Origin: Herbiconiux ginsengi
GTDB taxonomy: Bacteria > Actinomycetota > Actinomycetes > Actinomycetales > Microbacteriaceae
Length of the DNA: 64,000 bases
Direction of reading: 5' to 3'
Assembly: GCF_900107435.1 (NCBI RefSeq)
Contig: NZ_FNPZ01000002.1
Span: 434,001 to 498,000, forward strand
In this document: piece after piece, positions 47,408 to 56,639 of the stretch
How the letters are laid out: the number at the start of each line of letters is the position of its first letter
How positions within the stretch are numbered: the stretch's first letter is position 1
Notes under the pieces: generated by a model
What the model was told of the DNA's origin: nothing
Seen by the model: only the letters and a program-made list of their open reading frames with translations
The model's database searches: none
Translations under genes and position numbers: made by a program

Positions 47408-47679
47408 GAGGTTTATTCAAACACCAGCCACCGACATTGAACCCGCCGAGCCGGACCGGCTGCCGCGCGCTCCGCGCTTGCCGAAAAGGAACCATGGCTA
47501 GGTCGAACAGACGGTCACCGGAATCCAGACCAACCGCATCCGTCACGATCTCAGAAAACCCGGGCAGTACCCCTCGTCGGCAAGCGCCCAGCGCCCGGCA
47601 GCAACAGCAACTCACCGCCGCCACACCCAGTTCCGCATGCCGCTCCCCCGATGCCGCCCCCAGCCGCTAGCATCCGTTC
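47408..47679. other. Gap between the HNH gene and the MFS gene
   Basis: 272 bases between divergent starts. No conserved small frame, tRNA or hairpin terminator was recognised. Both upstream regions lack a strong Shine-Dalgarno sequence near the HNH ATG. Promoters for both genes should be here but none is convincing. Confidence 0.4.
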
Positions 47680-49176
47680 ATGACTTCGTCGTCGACCGGG
47701 CTGCCCGGATTCCGCACCGGGGCAATCGGGGTCACCGCCTCGCTCATCGGTTTCCTCTTTCTCGTCGAGATCACGAGCGGAATCATCCAGGGCTACTACG
47801 TTCCCCTGATTCCCGACCTCGTGCAGCATCTCGGCATCCACGACGCCGACTTCAACTGGTTCGAGGCCGCACAGTTGCTGCTCTCCGCCATCGTGGTGCC
47901 CGTGCTCGCCAAGCTCGGCGACATGGTGGGCCACAAGCGGATGCTTCTCATCTCGACGGTGCTCACCGCGGCGGCGAGCTGGTGGCTGGTGGCCGCCGGC
48001 GACTTCACGAGCTTCCTCATCGCCTGGGCACTGCAGGGCTTCTACGTGGTGTGGCTGCCGCTCGAGGTGGCGTTGATCTTCGACCGCGGCCGTCGCACCG
48101 GGCGGGCCGCCTCCCAGACCCGCCGCGCAGCGGGACTGCTCGTGGTGGCGCTCGAGGCGGGAGCGATCATCGGCGCGCTCTCCAGCGGCATCCTGTTCGA
48201 CGTGTTCGGCAAGAACGTGCCGCTCACGATGGCGGTGCCCGCTGTGGCGGTGACCCTGGTCTTCTTCGCCATCCTGTTCGGGGTGCCCGAATCGTCGCCG
48301 GTGCCGGGACGGAAGCTCGACGTGGTGGGCTTCACCATCCTCACGCTCGGCCTCCTGCTCATCACGAGCGGCCTGACCTTCCTGCGCATCAACGGACCGG
48401 AGACCTGGTGGGTCTGGCTGCTCGTGGTCATCGGCGCGCTGGTGTTCGTACCGTTCGGGTTCTACGAGCTGCGGCAGCCCGACCCGGCGATCGACCTCCG
48501 CGTGCTGCGGCAGCCGAGCATGTGGCCCGTGCAGGTGACCGCAGCACTCATCGGCATCAGCCTGCTCGGCGCGCAGGCCCCGCTGAGCACCTTCGCGGGC
48601 ACCGACCCGGTCAACGGCTACGGTCTGGGCCTCGGGTCATCGAGCCGCAGCATTCTGATCGGCGTCTACCTGCTGTCGATGATCGTCGGCGCCCTGCTCT
48701 TCCCGCTGTTCTCACGCCGGTCGAGTCCTCGGGTCGCGCTCATCGGCGCGACCTTCCTCGTGGCGCTCGGCTACGCCCTGTTCCTGCCCTTCCACGCCGA
48801 GACCTGGCAGGTGTTCGTCAACATGTTCATCGCGGGCATCGGATCGGGCGCCCTCGTCGGTGCACTCCCCGCCGCGGCCGCCGCCGCCGCTCCTCGGGGC
48901 CAGACCGGTATCGCCGCCGGTCTCACGAACACCACCAAGACCATCGGCGGCTCCTTCGCCTCGGCCGTCTTCGGCGTGGTTCTGTTCCAGGGCGCATCGG
49001 CGGCCGTCACGGCGACCGCATCCAGTCTCTCCGGCTACATGACGGTGTGGGCGATCTGCGCCGGCGGCGCGCTGGTGGCCGGCGTGCTGCTGTTCTTCGT
49101 GCCGAAGCTCGCCTTCGCCGACGCGACGGTGCCGGTCGAACCGGCACCCGCGCCGCTGCCTACTCCGCCGCTCTGA
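47680..49176 (+). CDS. MFS drug-exporter family protein (DHA2-like)
   Basis: 498 residues with about 14 predicted membrane helices. The loop 2-3 signature KLGDMVGHKRMLLIS and the motif-C-like VALEAGAIIGALSSGILFDVFG match drug:H+ antiporters; AAGLTNTTKTIGGSFASAVFG near the C-terminus is typical of DHA2 proteins. No linked regulator, so the substrate is unknown. Its 3' end overlaps the convergent SDR gene by 17 bases. Confidence 0.88.
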   Translation: MTSSSTGLPGFRTGAIGVTASLIGFLFLVEITSGIIQGYYVPLIPDLVQHLGIHDADFNWFEAAQLLLSAIVVPVLAKLGDMVGHKRMLLISTVLTAAASWWLVAAGDFTSFLIAWALQGFYVVWLPLEVALIFDRGRRTGRAASQTRRAAGLLVVALEAGAIIGALSSGILFDVFGKNVPLTMAVPAVAVTLVFFAILFGVPESSPVPGRKLDVVGFTILTLGLLLITSGLTFLRINGPETWWVWLLVVIGALVFVPFGFYELRQPDPAIDLRVLRQPSMWPVQVTAALIGISLLGAQAPLSTFAGTDPVNGYGLGLGSSSRSILIGVYLLSMIVGALLFPLFSRRSSPRVALIGATFLVALGYALFLPFHAETWQVFVNMFIAGIGSGALVGALPAAAAAAAPRGQTGIAAGLTNTTKTIGGSFASAVFGVVLFQGASAAVTATASSLSGYMTVWAICAGGALVAGVLLFFVPKLAFADATVPVEPAPAPLPTPPL

Positions 49177-49942
49177 CCTTCAGCGCGCCACGCGCCACCT
49201 TGTAGGCCGCCGACTGGGCCACCGGCTTGATCACCACCAGGTCGAGGCTCACGTGCGGCGGCAGCTCGAGGGTCGACACGATGGTGCGCGCCACGTCCTC
49301 GGCCGAGAGCGGATCGGGCACGTTGTCGTAGACCTTGTCGGCCCGCGCCTGGTCGCCCTTGAAGCGGTTGAGCGAGAACTCCTCGGTCTTCACCATGCCC
49401 GGCGCGATCTCCAGCACCCGGATGGGCTCGCCGCTCAGTTCGAGCCGCAAGACGTCGACCATCGCGTGCACCGCGAACTTCGACGCGTTGTATCCGCCAC
49501 CGCCCTCGTAGGCGATGTGGCCGGCGATCGACGACACGGTCATGATGTCGGCCGATCCACCCGGCTCGACGGATGCGCGCAGGAGCGGCAGCAAGGCGGC
49601 GGTCACGCGTTGCACCGCCAGCACGTTCACGTCGAACATGGCCTGCCAGTCGTCGGGATCGGCGGATTCGACGGAGTCGAGCCCCACCGCACCGCCCGCA
49701 TTGTTGACCAGGGTGCTGACACCACCCGTGGCGGCCAGGTGGTCGCGCAGGGCGTCGACGTCGGCCTGCTTCGTGAGGTCGGCCACATAGACCTCGGCGC
49801 CGGTCTCCGACGCGAGCCGCTCCAGGCGCTCGACCCGGCGCGCCACGCCGACGACCTCCCAACCGTGTTCGCGCAGCAGCCGCACGGTCGCTGCCCCGAT
49901 CCCCGAACTCGCTCCTGTCACCACTGCACGCTTCATCCGCAT
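49160..49942 (-). CDS. Short-chain dehydrogenase/reductase
   Basis: Classical SDR of 260 residues: cofactor loop VVTGASSGIGAATVRLL, acidic/basic specificity strand VVGVARRVERLERL (suggesting NADP), NNAGGAVG, catalytic serine in MTVSSIAGHIA and the YNASK catalytic Tyr/Lys. Close in pattern to YdfG-like serine/3-hydroxy acid dehydrogenases. ATG 49942 or 49936 could start it. Convergent with the MFS gene. Confidence 0.9.
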   Translation of the reverse strand: MRMKRAVVTGASSGIGAATVRLLREHGWEVVGVARRVERLERLASETGAEVYVADLTKQADVDALRDHLAATGGVSTLVNNAGGAVGLDSVESADPDDWQAMFDVNVLAVQRVTAALLPLLRASVEPGGSADIMTVSSIAGHIAYEGGGGYNASKFAVHAMVDVLRLELSGEPIRVLEIAPGMVKTEEFSLNRFKGDQARADKVYDNVPDPLSAEDVARTIVSTLELPPHVSLDLVVIKPVAQSAAYKVARGALKVRAAE

Positions 49943-50000
49943 CCTCTCGCCGCCCGGGCTCGCCCGGTGCCGTTCGTCTCTTCAAAGGTAGTGTGGAACG

Positions 50001-51059
50001 ATGTCCCGCCCGGCCACTCCCGCGGTCGCCCGACCCGCAGCGGGCACCCGGGTGCCGATGTGGGACAACGCGCGTTTCATCGCGATCACGCTCGTCGTGG
50101 TCGGCCACGCCATCCTGAAGCTGATCGCCGAATCCGACACCGCCTACGGGGTCTACCTCTTCGTCTACGCCTTCCACGTGCCGGTCTTCGTGGCCGTGGC
50201 CGGCTATTTCGCCAAGGCGAACCCACCCGGCGTCAAGCAGCTGAAACGCATCGTCACCGACCTGGTGCTGCCCTACTTCATCTTCGAGGCGATCTGGTCG
50301 GCCATCCACAGCATCCGGACCGGCTGGCTGTCGGTCGACTTCGTGAGCCCGTCGTGGACCCTGTGGTTCCTCCTCGCGCTGATCGTCTGGCGGGTGACAC
50401 TCCCCTACCTGGCGCTGCTGCGCTTCCCGTTCCTCATCTCGGTGGCCGTGTCGGTGGCCTGCGGCTACCTGCCCGGCGTGGGCGGCGACTTCGCCCTCAA
50501 CCGCACGCTCGCTCTGCTGCCGTTCTTCGTGCTCGGCTGGAAACTGCGCCAGCTTCCCTTCACGGCGATCTGGCTGCGCGCCTCCACCCGCGTGGTGTGG
50601 GTCGTGCGGGCCGGGGCGATCGCGATCTTCGGTGTGCTCGCCCTCGTCATCGCCCTCGACGTGCCGCTCTGGCGCGACCTGAAGGTGCGGCGCGTGTTGC
50701 TCTACGAACAGGCGTATCCCGAGTTCGGCTACGACCAGTGGTGGGCCGGGGCGCTCCGGCTGGCGGCGATCGCGCTCGCCGTGGTGCTGATCGTCGCGTT
50801 CCTCACCCTCGTGCCGCGGCGCACCACCTGGTTCTCGCCGCTCGGCCGGGCCACGATGTACGTCTACCTGCTGCACACCTTCGTGCTCTACCCGATTCGG
50901 GAGTCCGGCCTGCTCGACGGCCCGCAGTCCGACCTGCTGCTGGTGGCGATGATCCTGCTCAGCGTCCTCATCGCCATCGTGCTCTCGCAGCCGATCGTGC
51001 GCCGGATCTTCCGGCCGTTGGTCGAACCCCGGGCACGCTGGCTGTTCGCCGAACGTTGA
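50001..51059 (+). CDS. Acyltransferase-3 family membrane protein (fucose 4-O-acetylase-like)
   Basis: 352 residues with about ten membrane helices. N-terminal MWDNARFIAITLVVVGHAIL holds the conserved Arg and catalytic His of acyltransferase-3; FVYAFHVPVFVAVAGYFAK and MYVYLLHTFVLYPIRESG also fit. Such proteins O-acetylate extracellular polysaccharides. No glycan cluster is adjacent, so the acceptor is unknown. It is followed by a palindrome and then metY. Confidence 0.87.
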   Translation: MSRPATPAVARPAAGTRVPMWDNARFIAITLVVVGHAILKLIAESDTAYGVYLFVYAFHVPVFVAVAGYFAKANPPGVKQLKRIVTDLVLPYFIFEAIWSAIHSIRTGWLSVDFVSPSWTLWFLLALIVWRVTLPYLALLRFPFLISVAVSVACGYLPGVGGDFALNRTLALLPFFVLGWKLRQLPFTAIWLRASTRVVWVVRAGAIAIFGVLALVIALDVPLWRDLKVRRVLLYEQAYPEFGYDQWWAGALRLAAIALAVVLIVAFLTLVPRRTTWFSPLGRATMYVYLLHTFVLYPIRESGLLDGPQSDLLLVAMILLSVLIAIVLSQPIVRRIFRPLVEPRARWLFAER

Positions 51060-51061
51060 GT

Positions 51062-51102
51062 TACGCCGCATGTCGGGGCGATTGACCCCGCATCGCGGCG
51101 TA
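51062..51102 (+). terminator. Palindrome between the acyltransferase gene and metY
   Basis: Arms 51062-51078 and 51086-51102: eight outer pairs (TACGCCGC/GCGGCGTA), a 4-base symmetric internal loop, five inner G-C pairs and a 7-base loop. It begins 3 bases after the acyltransferase stop and ends 43 bases before metY, so it probably terminates the upstream transcript. Confidence 0.55.
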
Positions 51103-51145
51103 TCTAGGCTTCCAGCAGCAACCCACCGACTTTGAGGATGAACCC

Positions 51146-52471
51146 ATGAGCGACAACGCTGCGAACTGGAAGTTCGAGACCAAGCAGATCCACACCGGCG
51201 CCCAGCCCGACCCGGTGACCAACGCCCGCGCGACGCCGATCTACCAGACCACGTCGTATGTGTTCAACAACTCGCAGCACGCGCAGAACCTGTTCGCGCT
51301 GGCCGAGTTCGGCAACATCTACACGCGCATCCAGAACCCCACGCAGAACGTGGTCGAAGAGCGCGTCGCGGCACTCGAAGGCGGAACAGCAGCGCTGCTG
51401 GTCGCCTCCGGCCAGGCCGCGGAGACCTTCGCCGTGCTGAACATCGCGCAGGCCGGCGACCACATCGTGTCGTCGTCGTCGATCTACGGCGGCACCTACA
51501 ACCTGTTCAAGTACACCCTGGCGAAGCTCGGAATCGAGACCACCTTCGTGGAGAACCAGGACGACGCCGACGAGTGGCGCCGCGCGGTCCGCCCCAACAC
51601 GAAGCTGTTCTTCGGCGAGACCATCGGCAACCCGAAGATCAACATCCTCGACATCCAGCTCGTGGCAGACGTCGCGCACGAGAACGGCGTGCCGCTGATC
51701 GTCGACAACACCATCGCGACGCCCTACCTCATCCGCCCCTTCGAGCACGGCGCCGACATCGTGGTGCACTCGGCGACGAAGTTCCTCGGCGGCCACGGCA
51801 CCGTCATCGGCGGCATCATCGTCGACGGCGGAAAGTTCGAGTGGTCGAAGAACGTCGAGAAGTTCCCCGGCCTCACCGAGCCCGACCCCTCGTACCACGG
51901 CGCGAGCTACACCGGCGTGCTGGGCGACGGCATCGCCTACATCATCAAGGCGCGCGTGCAGCTGCTGCGCGACCTGGGCTCGTCGATCGCGCCGGCCAGC
52001 GCCTGGCAGCTCATCCAGGGCATCGAGACGCTCTCGCTGCGTGTCGAGCGCCACGTGCAGAACGCCCAGGAGATCGCCGAGTGGCTGGATGCCCACGACG
52101 ACATCGCCACGGTCTACTACGCGGGGCTCCCGTCGAGCCCCTGGTACGCGGCCGCCAACAAATACGCCCCCAAGGGCGTCGGCGCCGTGCTCTCGTTCGA
52201 GCTGAAGGGCGGTGTGGATGCGGGCCGCACCTTCGTCGACAGCCTCAGCCTGTTCAGTCACCTGGCCAACATCGGCGACGTGCGCTCGCTCGTCATCCAC
52301 CCGGCGTCGACCACGCACTCGCAGCTCACCCCCGAGCAGCAGCTGACCGCGGGCGTGACGCCCGGCCTGGTGCGCCTCTCCGTGGGCCTGGAGAACATCG
52401 ACGACCTCAAGGCCGACCTCGAGGCCGGCCTCGCGGCGGCCCGTGAGACGGTGCGGGCGAACGCGCTCTAG
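51146..52471 (+). CDS. metY: O-acetylhomoserine/O-acetylserine sulfhydrylase
   Basis: PLP enzyme making homocysteine from O-acetylhomoserine and sulfide. 441 residues, usual length for the OAH/OAS sulfhydrylase family. The PLP lysine is in [18 protein letters not shown], with [23 protein letters not shown] and the C-terminal [20 protein letters not shown]. It lies upstream of metX, which supplies its substrate, so the two form the direct sulfhydrylation route to methionine. A 309-base spacer with a terminator and a repeat element separates them. Confidence 0.95.
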   Translation: MSDNAANWKFETKQIHTGAQPDPVTNARATPIYQTTSYVFNNSQHAQNLFALAEFGNIYTRIQNPTQNVVEERVAALEGGTAALLVASGQAAETFAVLNIAQAGDHIVSSSSIYGGTYNLFKYTLAKLGIETTFVENQDDADEWRRAVRPNTKLFFGETIGNPKINILDIQLVADVAHENGVPLIVDNTIATPYLIRPFEHGADIVVHSATKFLGGHGTVIGGIIVDGGKFEWSKNVEKFPGLTEPDPSYHGASYTGVLGDGIAYIIKARVQLLRDLGSSIAPASAWQLIQGIETLSLRVERHVQNAQEIAEWLDAHDDIATVYYAGLPSSPWYAAANKYAPKGVGAVLSFELKGGVDAGRTFVDSLSLFSHLANIGDVRSLVIHPASTTHSQLTPEQQLTAGVTPGLVRLSVGLENIDDLKADLEAGLAAARETVRANAL

Positions 52472-52478
52472 CTGAACA

Positions 52479-52538
52479 CCGAATCGCCAAAACACGCCGC
52501 TACGAAGAGTCTGGTAGCGGCGTGTTTTGGCGTCTCGG
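52479..52538 (+). terminator. Perfect 19-pair palindrome after metY
   Basis: Arms 52485-52503 and 52514-52532 are perfectly complementary (CGCCAAAACACGCCGCTAC) around a 10-base loop, and CCGA/TCGG extend the stem after two mismatches. It starts about a dozen bases after the metY stop. The A-run on the left arm and T-run on the right arm would allow termination in either direction. Confidence 0.7.
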
Positions 52539-52551
52539 CGACCAAACACTG

Positions 52552-52705
52552 GGGAAACGAGATCGAAAGCCGCGGGCCGCGCTGAGACGACCCAGGGTGA
52601 CGGCGAGGCCGCGTCAGCGACCTCACCGGAACATGTCGCCTCGCGCCGCAGAAGCGGCGGCGCGAGCAAAGAGCGACGCGCGACCGCAGGCCGCGCCTCG
52701 CGGGA
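52552..52705 (+). repeat. Modular palindromic repeat element, copy 1
   Basis: Lies between metY and metX. Block 1 (52552-52600) and block 2 (52629-52677) recur near 61.9 kb on the other strand. Block 2 contains a 10-pair hairpin (52640-52649 with 52657-52666) with loop AGAAGCG. A further hairpin follows (GCGCG, loop ACCGCAGGC, CGCGC). The conserved frame through it is probably incidental. The rest of the 52472-52780 gap holds the metY palindrome and presumably the metX promoter; no other gene is seen. Confidence 0.75.
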
Positions 52706-52780
52706 AGCGGCGAGGCAGCACCCAGCGGCCTTCGTAACAATTCACGGCTGCGTGGTTCGGCAGGCCAGAATCGTAGAGAC

Positions 52781-53986
52781 ATGGACTGGCAGACGAACGA
52801 AGACACCGTACCCAGTGGGTTCATCACCGAAGCGCAGATTCGGTCGGTGCTGGGCAAACCGCCCGCATCGGGGGCCTGGCGGGAGGGCGACCCCGTGGGG
52901 CGCCGTCGGTTCGCGAACATCGGGGACTTCGCGTTCGAGAACGGCGGCTCGGTGCCGCACACCCACATCGCCTACGAGACGTACGGCACACTCTCGCCGG
53001 CGCGGGACAACGCGATCCTGGTGCTGCACGCGCTCACGGGCGACAGCAACCTGAACCACCCGGCCGAGCCCGGTCATCCGACCGACGGCTGGTGGCCCGG
53101 TCTCGTGGGCCCCGGCCTGCCGATCGACACCGACCGCTGGTTCGTGGTGGCCCCCAACATGCTGGGCAGCTGCCAAGGAAGCACGGGCCCCTCCTCGATG
53201 GCGCCCGACGGCGCCGAATGGGCGGCCCGCTTCCCTTACACCACCATCTCCGACCAAGTGCGGGCCCAGCACGGCCTCGCTGACGCGCTCGGCATCGACC
53301 GCTGGTTCGCCGTGGTCGGCGGCTCGATGGGCGGGATGCAGGTGCTCGAGTGGGGCGCCCGCTATCCCGACGAGGTGGCCCGGATGGCCGTGATCGCGGC
53401 GCCCGCCACCAGTTCGGCCGACCAGATCGCGTTGAACTCGGTGCAGATCCAGGCGATCCGCGCCGATCCGCTCTTCCACGGCGGCGACTACTATGACGCG
53501 CCCGACGGCGAGGGCCCACATCAGGGCCTCGCTCTGGCCCGCCGGATGGCGCTGCTCAACTACCGCAGCCCGTCGGAGCTCAACGACCGCTTCCAGCGAA
53601 GCTGGCAGAGCGGCATCAGCCCGCTCGGCGGTGGTGGCCGCTTCGCGGTGGAGTCGTATCTCGACTTCCACGGCAACAAGTTCACCCGCCGTTTCGACGC
53701 GAACAGCTACATCACCCTGGTCGAGGCGATGAACTCGCACGACATCGGGCGAGGACGCGCGGGCGTCATCCCGGCGCTCGAATCGATCACGGCTCAGACG
53801 CTCGTGATCGGCATCGACAGCGACCGGCTGTTCCCGGTGCCCGACCAGGAGCTGATCGCGCGGCATCTGCCGAACAACATCGACGGAGACGTTCCCGTGG
53901 TGATCGAGTCGAACTTCGGCCACGACGGATTCCTGATCGAATTCGACGCCGTGGGCCGAGAGATCTCGCGCCTGCTGACGCTCTGA
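52781..53986 (+). CDS. metX: Homoserine O-acetyltransferase
   Basis: Acetylates homoserine from acetyl-CoA, the committed step to methionine in actinobacteria. The 401-residue alpha/beta hydrolase-fold enzyme has the nucleophile serine in AVVGGSMGGMQVLEW, aspartate in IDSDRLFPVPDQ and histidine in SNFGHDGFLIE. HIAYETYGTLSPARDNAILV and HALTGDSNL are family motifs. Pairs with metY upstream. Confidence 0.95.
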   Translation: MDWQTNEDTVPSGFITEAQIRSVLGKPPASGAWREGDPVGRRRFANIGDFAFENGGSVPHTHIAYETYGTLSPARDNAILVLHALTGDSNLNHPAEPGHPTDGWWPGLVGPGLPIDTDRWFVVAPNMLGSCQGSTGPSSMAPDGAEWAARFPYTTISDQVRAQHGLADALGIDRWFAVVGGSMGGMQVLEWGARYPDEVARMAVIAAPATSSADQIALNSVQIQAIRADPLFHGGDYYDAPDGEGPHQGLALARRMALLNYRSPSELNDRFQRSWQSGISPLGGGGRFAVESYLDFHGNKFTRRFDANSYITLVEAMNSHDIGRGRAGVIPALESITAQTLVIGIDSDRLFPVPDQELIARHLPNNIDGDVPVVIESNFGHDGFLIEFDAVGREISRLLTL

Positions 53987-54016
53987 TCCGGCCTGATCCG
54001 GTCGTACGAAAAATGA

Positions 54017-54051
54017 GGCCGGGGAACCGCCTTGCCAACGGTTCCCCGGCC
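54017..54051 (+). terminator. Terminator after metX
   Basis: Perfect 13-pair stem GGCCGGGGAACCG (54017-54029) with 54039-54051 and a 9-base loop, about 30 bases beyond the metX stop. No uridine run follows directly. Confidence 0.7.
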
Positions 54052-54199
54052 AATTCCCCCCAAGATCTGTTTTCGAGGCTACTGACACCTGTTGATATCC
54101 ACGCTCCCCAGTTCAGGGGGTACGGCGCCGCTGTATCATGCAGACTGTGTTGCTGCACCGTCGATGGAGTCCTGACCTCGCTGGTCTGCAGGAGGCCTG

Positions 54200-55363
54200 A
54201 TGCCGAGAACGGATCGTGAACGCCGAAAGCTCCTCACGCGTTCGACGCGCAATCTGGGAATGATGTTCACCGGCGCCGCGGTGCTGACCGTCGCCGTGCC
54301 GAACCTCGGTCAGCTGGCGGGATTCGCGCCGAGTCTCACCCTCATGGTGCTGACCGGCGCCGGGTTCTACCTCGTCGGAGAATCCCGCTCGCTGCTCTGG
54401 ACCGCGGTCACCTATCTGCTGGCGCTCGCGGCGCTCGCCGCCTTCCTCCTGCCCGGCACACCCGCCGTCGACGCCCTCACCGCGAGCGGCATCACCTTCT
54501 TCGCGGCAACCGCCGTCCCCTCCCTCATCGCCACGCTCGCCACCTCGCCCCGCCTGCACCTCCTGGTGCTGGCCGGCTACGTTCCGGTGCTCGCACTCAC
54601 GACGCTCGCCACTTGGCCCTCCGGCCGCGCGGCGGTCGTCATCCTCGCCCTCGCGGTCGGCTGGATCGCGCTCTTCGTGGCCGCCGCCTGGATCTCGGCG
54701 AGCCTCCGCCGTGCCTTCGACGGCATGGCGAGACTCGGCCGGGCGCACGCCGTCGAGCGGCAGGCCAGCGAGTTGGAGGCACAGCGCCGCCAGGGTGCGC
54801 GGTTGCTGCACGACACCGTGCTCGCCACGCTCACACTGCTCGCCCACTCCGGCATCGGTGTGAATCCGGATGCGCTGCGCAACCAGGCGGGCGAGGATGC
54901 GCGCCTGCTCCGCCAGCTGCGGCTCGGTGGCACACCGATGCCGCGCTCCTCGGGCGGTTACACCCTCGAACCCGTGGAGACCGGTGATCTCGGCCACACG
55001 CTGGAGTCGGTGAAGCAGCGCTTCGGCCGCATGGGTCTCCAGGTCGCCTGGCACGGCGCCGGCCAGATCCTCCTCCCGAGCCACGTGCTCGACGCCTTTC
55101 TGCTCTCGCTCTCCGAATGCCTGGAGAACGTGCGGAGGCACGCCGAGGTCGGCTCGGCCGACGTCACCATCACCCAAGACGATGTGACCGTGCGCGCCAT
55201 GGTCACCGACTCCGGCGTCGGCTTCGACCTCGAGGCCGTGGACGTCGGGCGGTTGGGGCTCGCCGAATCGGTGATCGCGCGCATCCGCGACGTCGGCGGC
55301 AAGGTGCGCCTGTTCTCCGCGCCGGGGTCGGGCACCACCGTGGTGCTGGAGGTGCCGAAGTGA
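54200..55363 (+). CDS. Sensor histidine kinase (HisKA_3 / NarL-partner type)
   Basis: 387 residues. Four to six N-terminal membrane helices, with no extracytoplasmic sensor domain of size, are followed by a short coiled coil. The H-box is QGARLLHDTVLATLTLL, with phospho-acceptor His as in LytS/HisKA_3 kinases. The HATPase_c domain has N-box LSECLENVRRHA, G1 VTDSGVGFDLEAV, G2 LGLAESVIARIRDVGG and the end GSGTTVVLEVPK. It is the first of three coupled genes with a kinase-like protein lacking clear catalytic motifs and a response regulator. Signal unknown; intramembrane sensing is plausible. Confidence 0.88.
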   Translation: MPRTDRERRKLLTRSTRNLGMMFTGAAVLTVAVPNLGQLAGFAPSLTLMVLTGAGFYLVGESRSLLWTAVTYLLALAALAAFLLPGTPAVDALTASGITFFAATAVPSLIATLATSPRLHLLVLAGYVPVLALTTLATWPSGRAAVVILALAVGWIALFVAAAWISASLRRAFDGMARLGRAHAVERQASELEAQRRQGARLLHDTVLATLTLLAHSGIGVNPDALRNQAGEDARLLRQLRLGGTPMPRSSGGYTLEPVETGDLGHTLESVKQRFGRMGLQVAWHGAGQILLPSHVLDAFLLSLSECLENVRRHAEVGSADVTITQDDVTVRAMVTDSGVGFDLEAVDVGRLGLAESVIARIRDVGGKVRLFSAPGSGTTVVLEVPK

Positions 55364-56619
55364 GCGGCGCGGGTCGCAGTCGCGCCCGCACGCCCGATGG
55401 CGGCGTGCTCACCCAACTGGTGCGCGCCCGCCGCATCGGGCCGCGTGCCGTCGACGCGGTGCGCCAGGACATCGAGCGCGACTCACGCCTCGGCCTCGGC
55501 TATCTCGGCATCGGCGCGGTCATCGTCGGCGTCATGCTGCTCATCCGTGGGCTGGTGTCGTTCGCCTGGACCTGGACGGCGAACGACTGGCGCCTGCTCA
55601 CCGTGGTGGCCTGGCTGATCGTCATCGGCGCCTTCGCGGTGGCCGTGCTGATGGCCCGGCGCAGCCGCGGCGTTCTCGCGCCCTGGGCGTTCCGCTCCCT
55701 GCTCGCCGTCGACGCCGTGGCGCTGGGGCTCGACTACACCGCTCTGCTGCTCGCCGACGACCCGGCGAACTACGTCACCATCGGCATCGGCGTGGGCGCC
55801 ACCCTGCTGGCCTGCGTCACCTTCCGACCCCTCGGGTCGATCCTCACCTCGACAATCGCCCTGACCGCGATCTCGCTGGCCTTCCTGGCGTGGCAATCGG
55901 TCACCGATCCGGAGAACGCCGCTTTCGGCTTCGCCCAGCTGGTGCTCACCGTCATGCCCGCGTTCGCCGGCATCGTCATCGTGCGCTCGTTCGGGCAACT
56001 GGTGCAACGCGAGCTCGACCGCACGGTGATCGAGAGCACGATCGACGCTCCGCGCTTCGGCCTGGGCCTGCTCGCATCGTCTGAACTCGCCCGTCTCGAC
56101 CTCGCCGCCGAGGAACTGCTGCAAGATGTGGCGACCGGCCGCGTCGACCTGCCGCTCGACCGCGACCTCGCCTCGACGGCCTCCTCCCTCGCCACCGACC
56201 TGCGGCGCACCCTGGTCGCGGGCCGGCGCGAGACCTGGCTGCACCACGCGATCACCGAGTCGGAGTACCTCGCCCCGGCCGTGACGCTGAGCGACCCGGG
56301 CGGCCTCGCCGGCTACCTCGAACCCGTGCAGCGCGACGGCTTGCTCTCGGCGATCTGGCTGATCGTCGACGAATCCGGCCGGTCGAATCCCACCATCGAC
56401 CTCTCGGTCGACGACCAGGGTGTTCCGAGCAGATCGACGGCTGACGATAGGATGGGGCTCCCGATAGTCATGTCGGTCGGCGGAATACCCCGACGCCGCA
56501 TCGACCCGGCTGTCTGGTCGGCTCTTTCCCGTGTCGGTCAGTACTCTGTGGATGCCCGTGCCGGTCGCCTGCGGGTCAGTGTCGACGCACACGTTGTCGT
56601 TCCGGATGCCTCACGGTGA
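55360..56619 (+). CDS. Membrane protein, possible catalytically inactive kinase-like partner
   Basis: 419 residues from a GTG that overlaps the histidine kinase stop (GTGA). Four to five hydrophobic helices (about residues 45-205) are followed by a cytoplasmic region of about 200 residues. The topology and length resemble the neighbouring kinase. I find no H-box histidine motif and no N/G boxes; RTLVAGRRETWLHHAI and DGLLSAIWLIVDES occupy the corresponding places. It could be a pseudokinase or an accessory sensor. The family is not recognised. Confidence 0.7.
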   Translation: MSGAGRSRARTPDGGVLTQLVRARRIGPRAVDAVRQDIERDSRLGLGYLGIGAVIVGVMLLIRGLVSFAWTWTANDWRLLTVVAWLIVIGAFAVAVLMARRSRGVLAPWAFRSLLAVDAVALGLDYTALLLADDPANYVTIGIGVGATLLACVTFRPLGSILTSTIALTAISLAFLAWQSVTDPENAAFGFAQLVLTVMPAFAGIVIVRSFGQLVQRELDRTVIESTIDAPRFGLGLLASSELARLDLAAEELLQDVATGRVDLPLDRDLASTASSLATDLRRTLVAGRRETWLHHAITESEYLAPAVTLSDPGGLAGYLEPVQRDGLLSAIWLIVDESGRSNPTIDLSVDDQGVPSRSTADDRMGLPIVMSVGGIPRRRIDPAVWSALSRVGQYSVDARAGRLRVSVDAHVVVPDASR

Positions 56620-56639
56620 TCCGGACGAAAGGAGAACAG

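Noticed and set aside
52522-52737. Small protein encoded in repeat element copy 1
   Set aside because: A 71-codon frame has a counterpart in copy 2, but the copies differ by indels and stem-preserving changes rather than by synonymous changes, which favours a structural element over a gene.
52472-52780. SAM riboswitch upstream of metX
   Set aside because: The gap is occupied by a terminator palindrome and the repeat element; none of the conserved SAM-I, SAM-II or SAM-IV core sequences is recognisable.
54052-54199. Promoter TTGATA..TATCAT before the histidine kinase gene
   Set aside because: The two hexamers are more than 30 bases apart, far from the 16-18 needed, so they cannot form one promoter.
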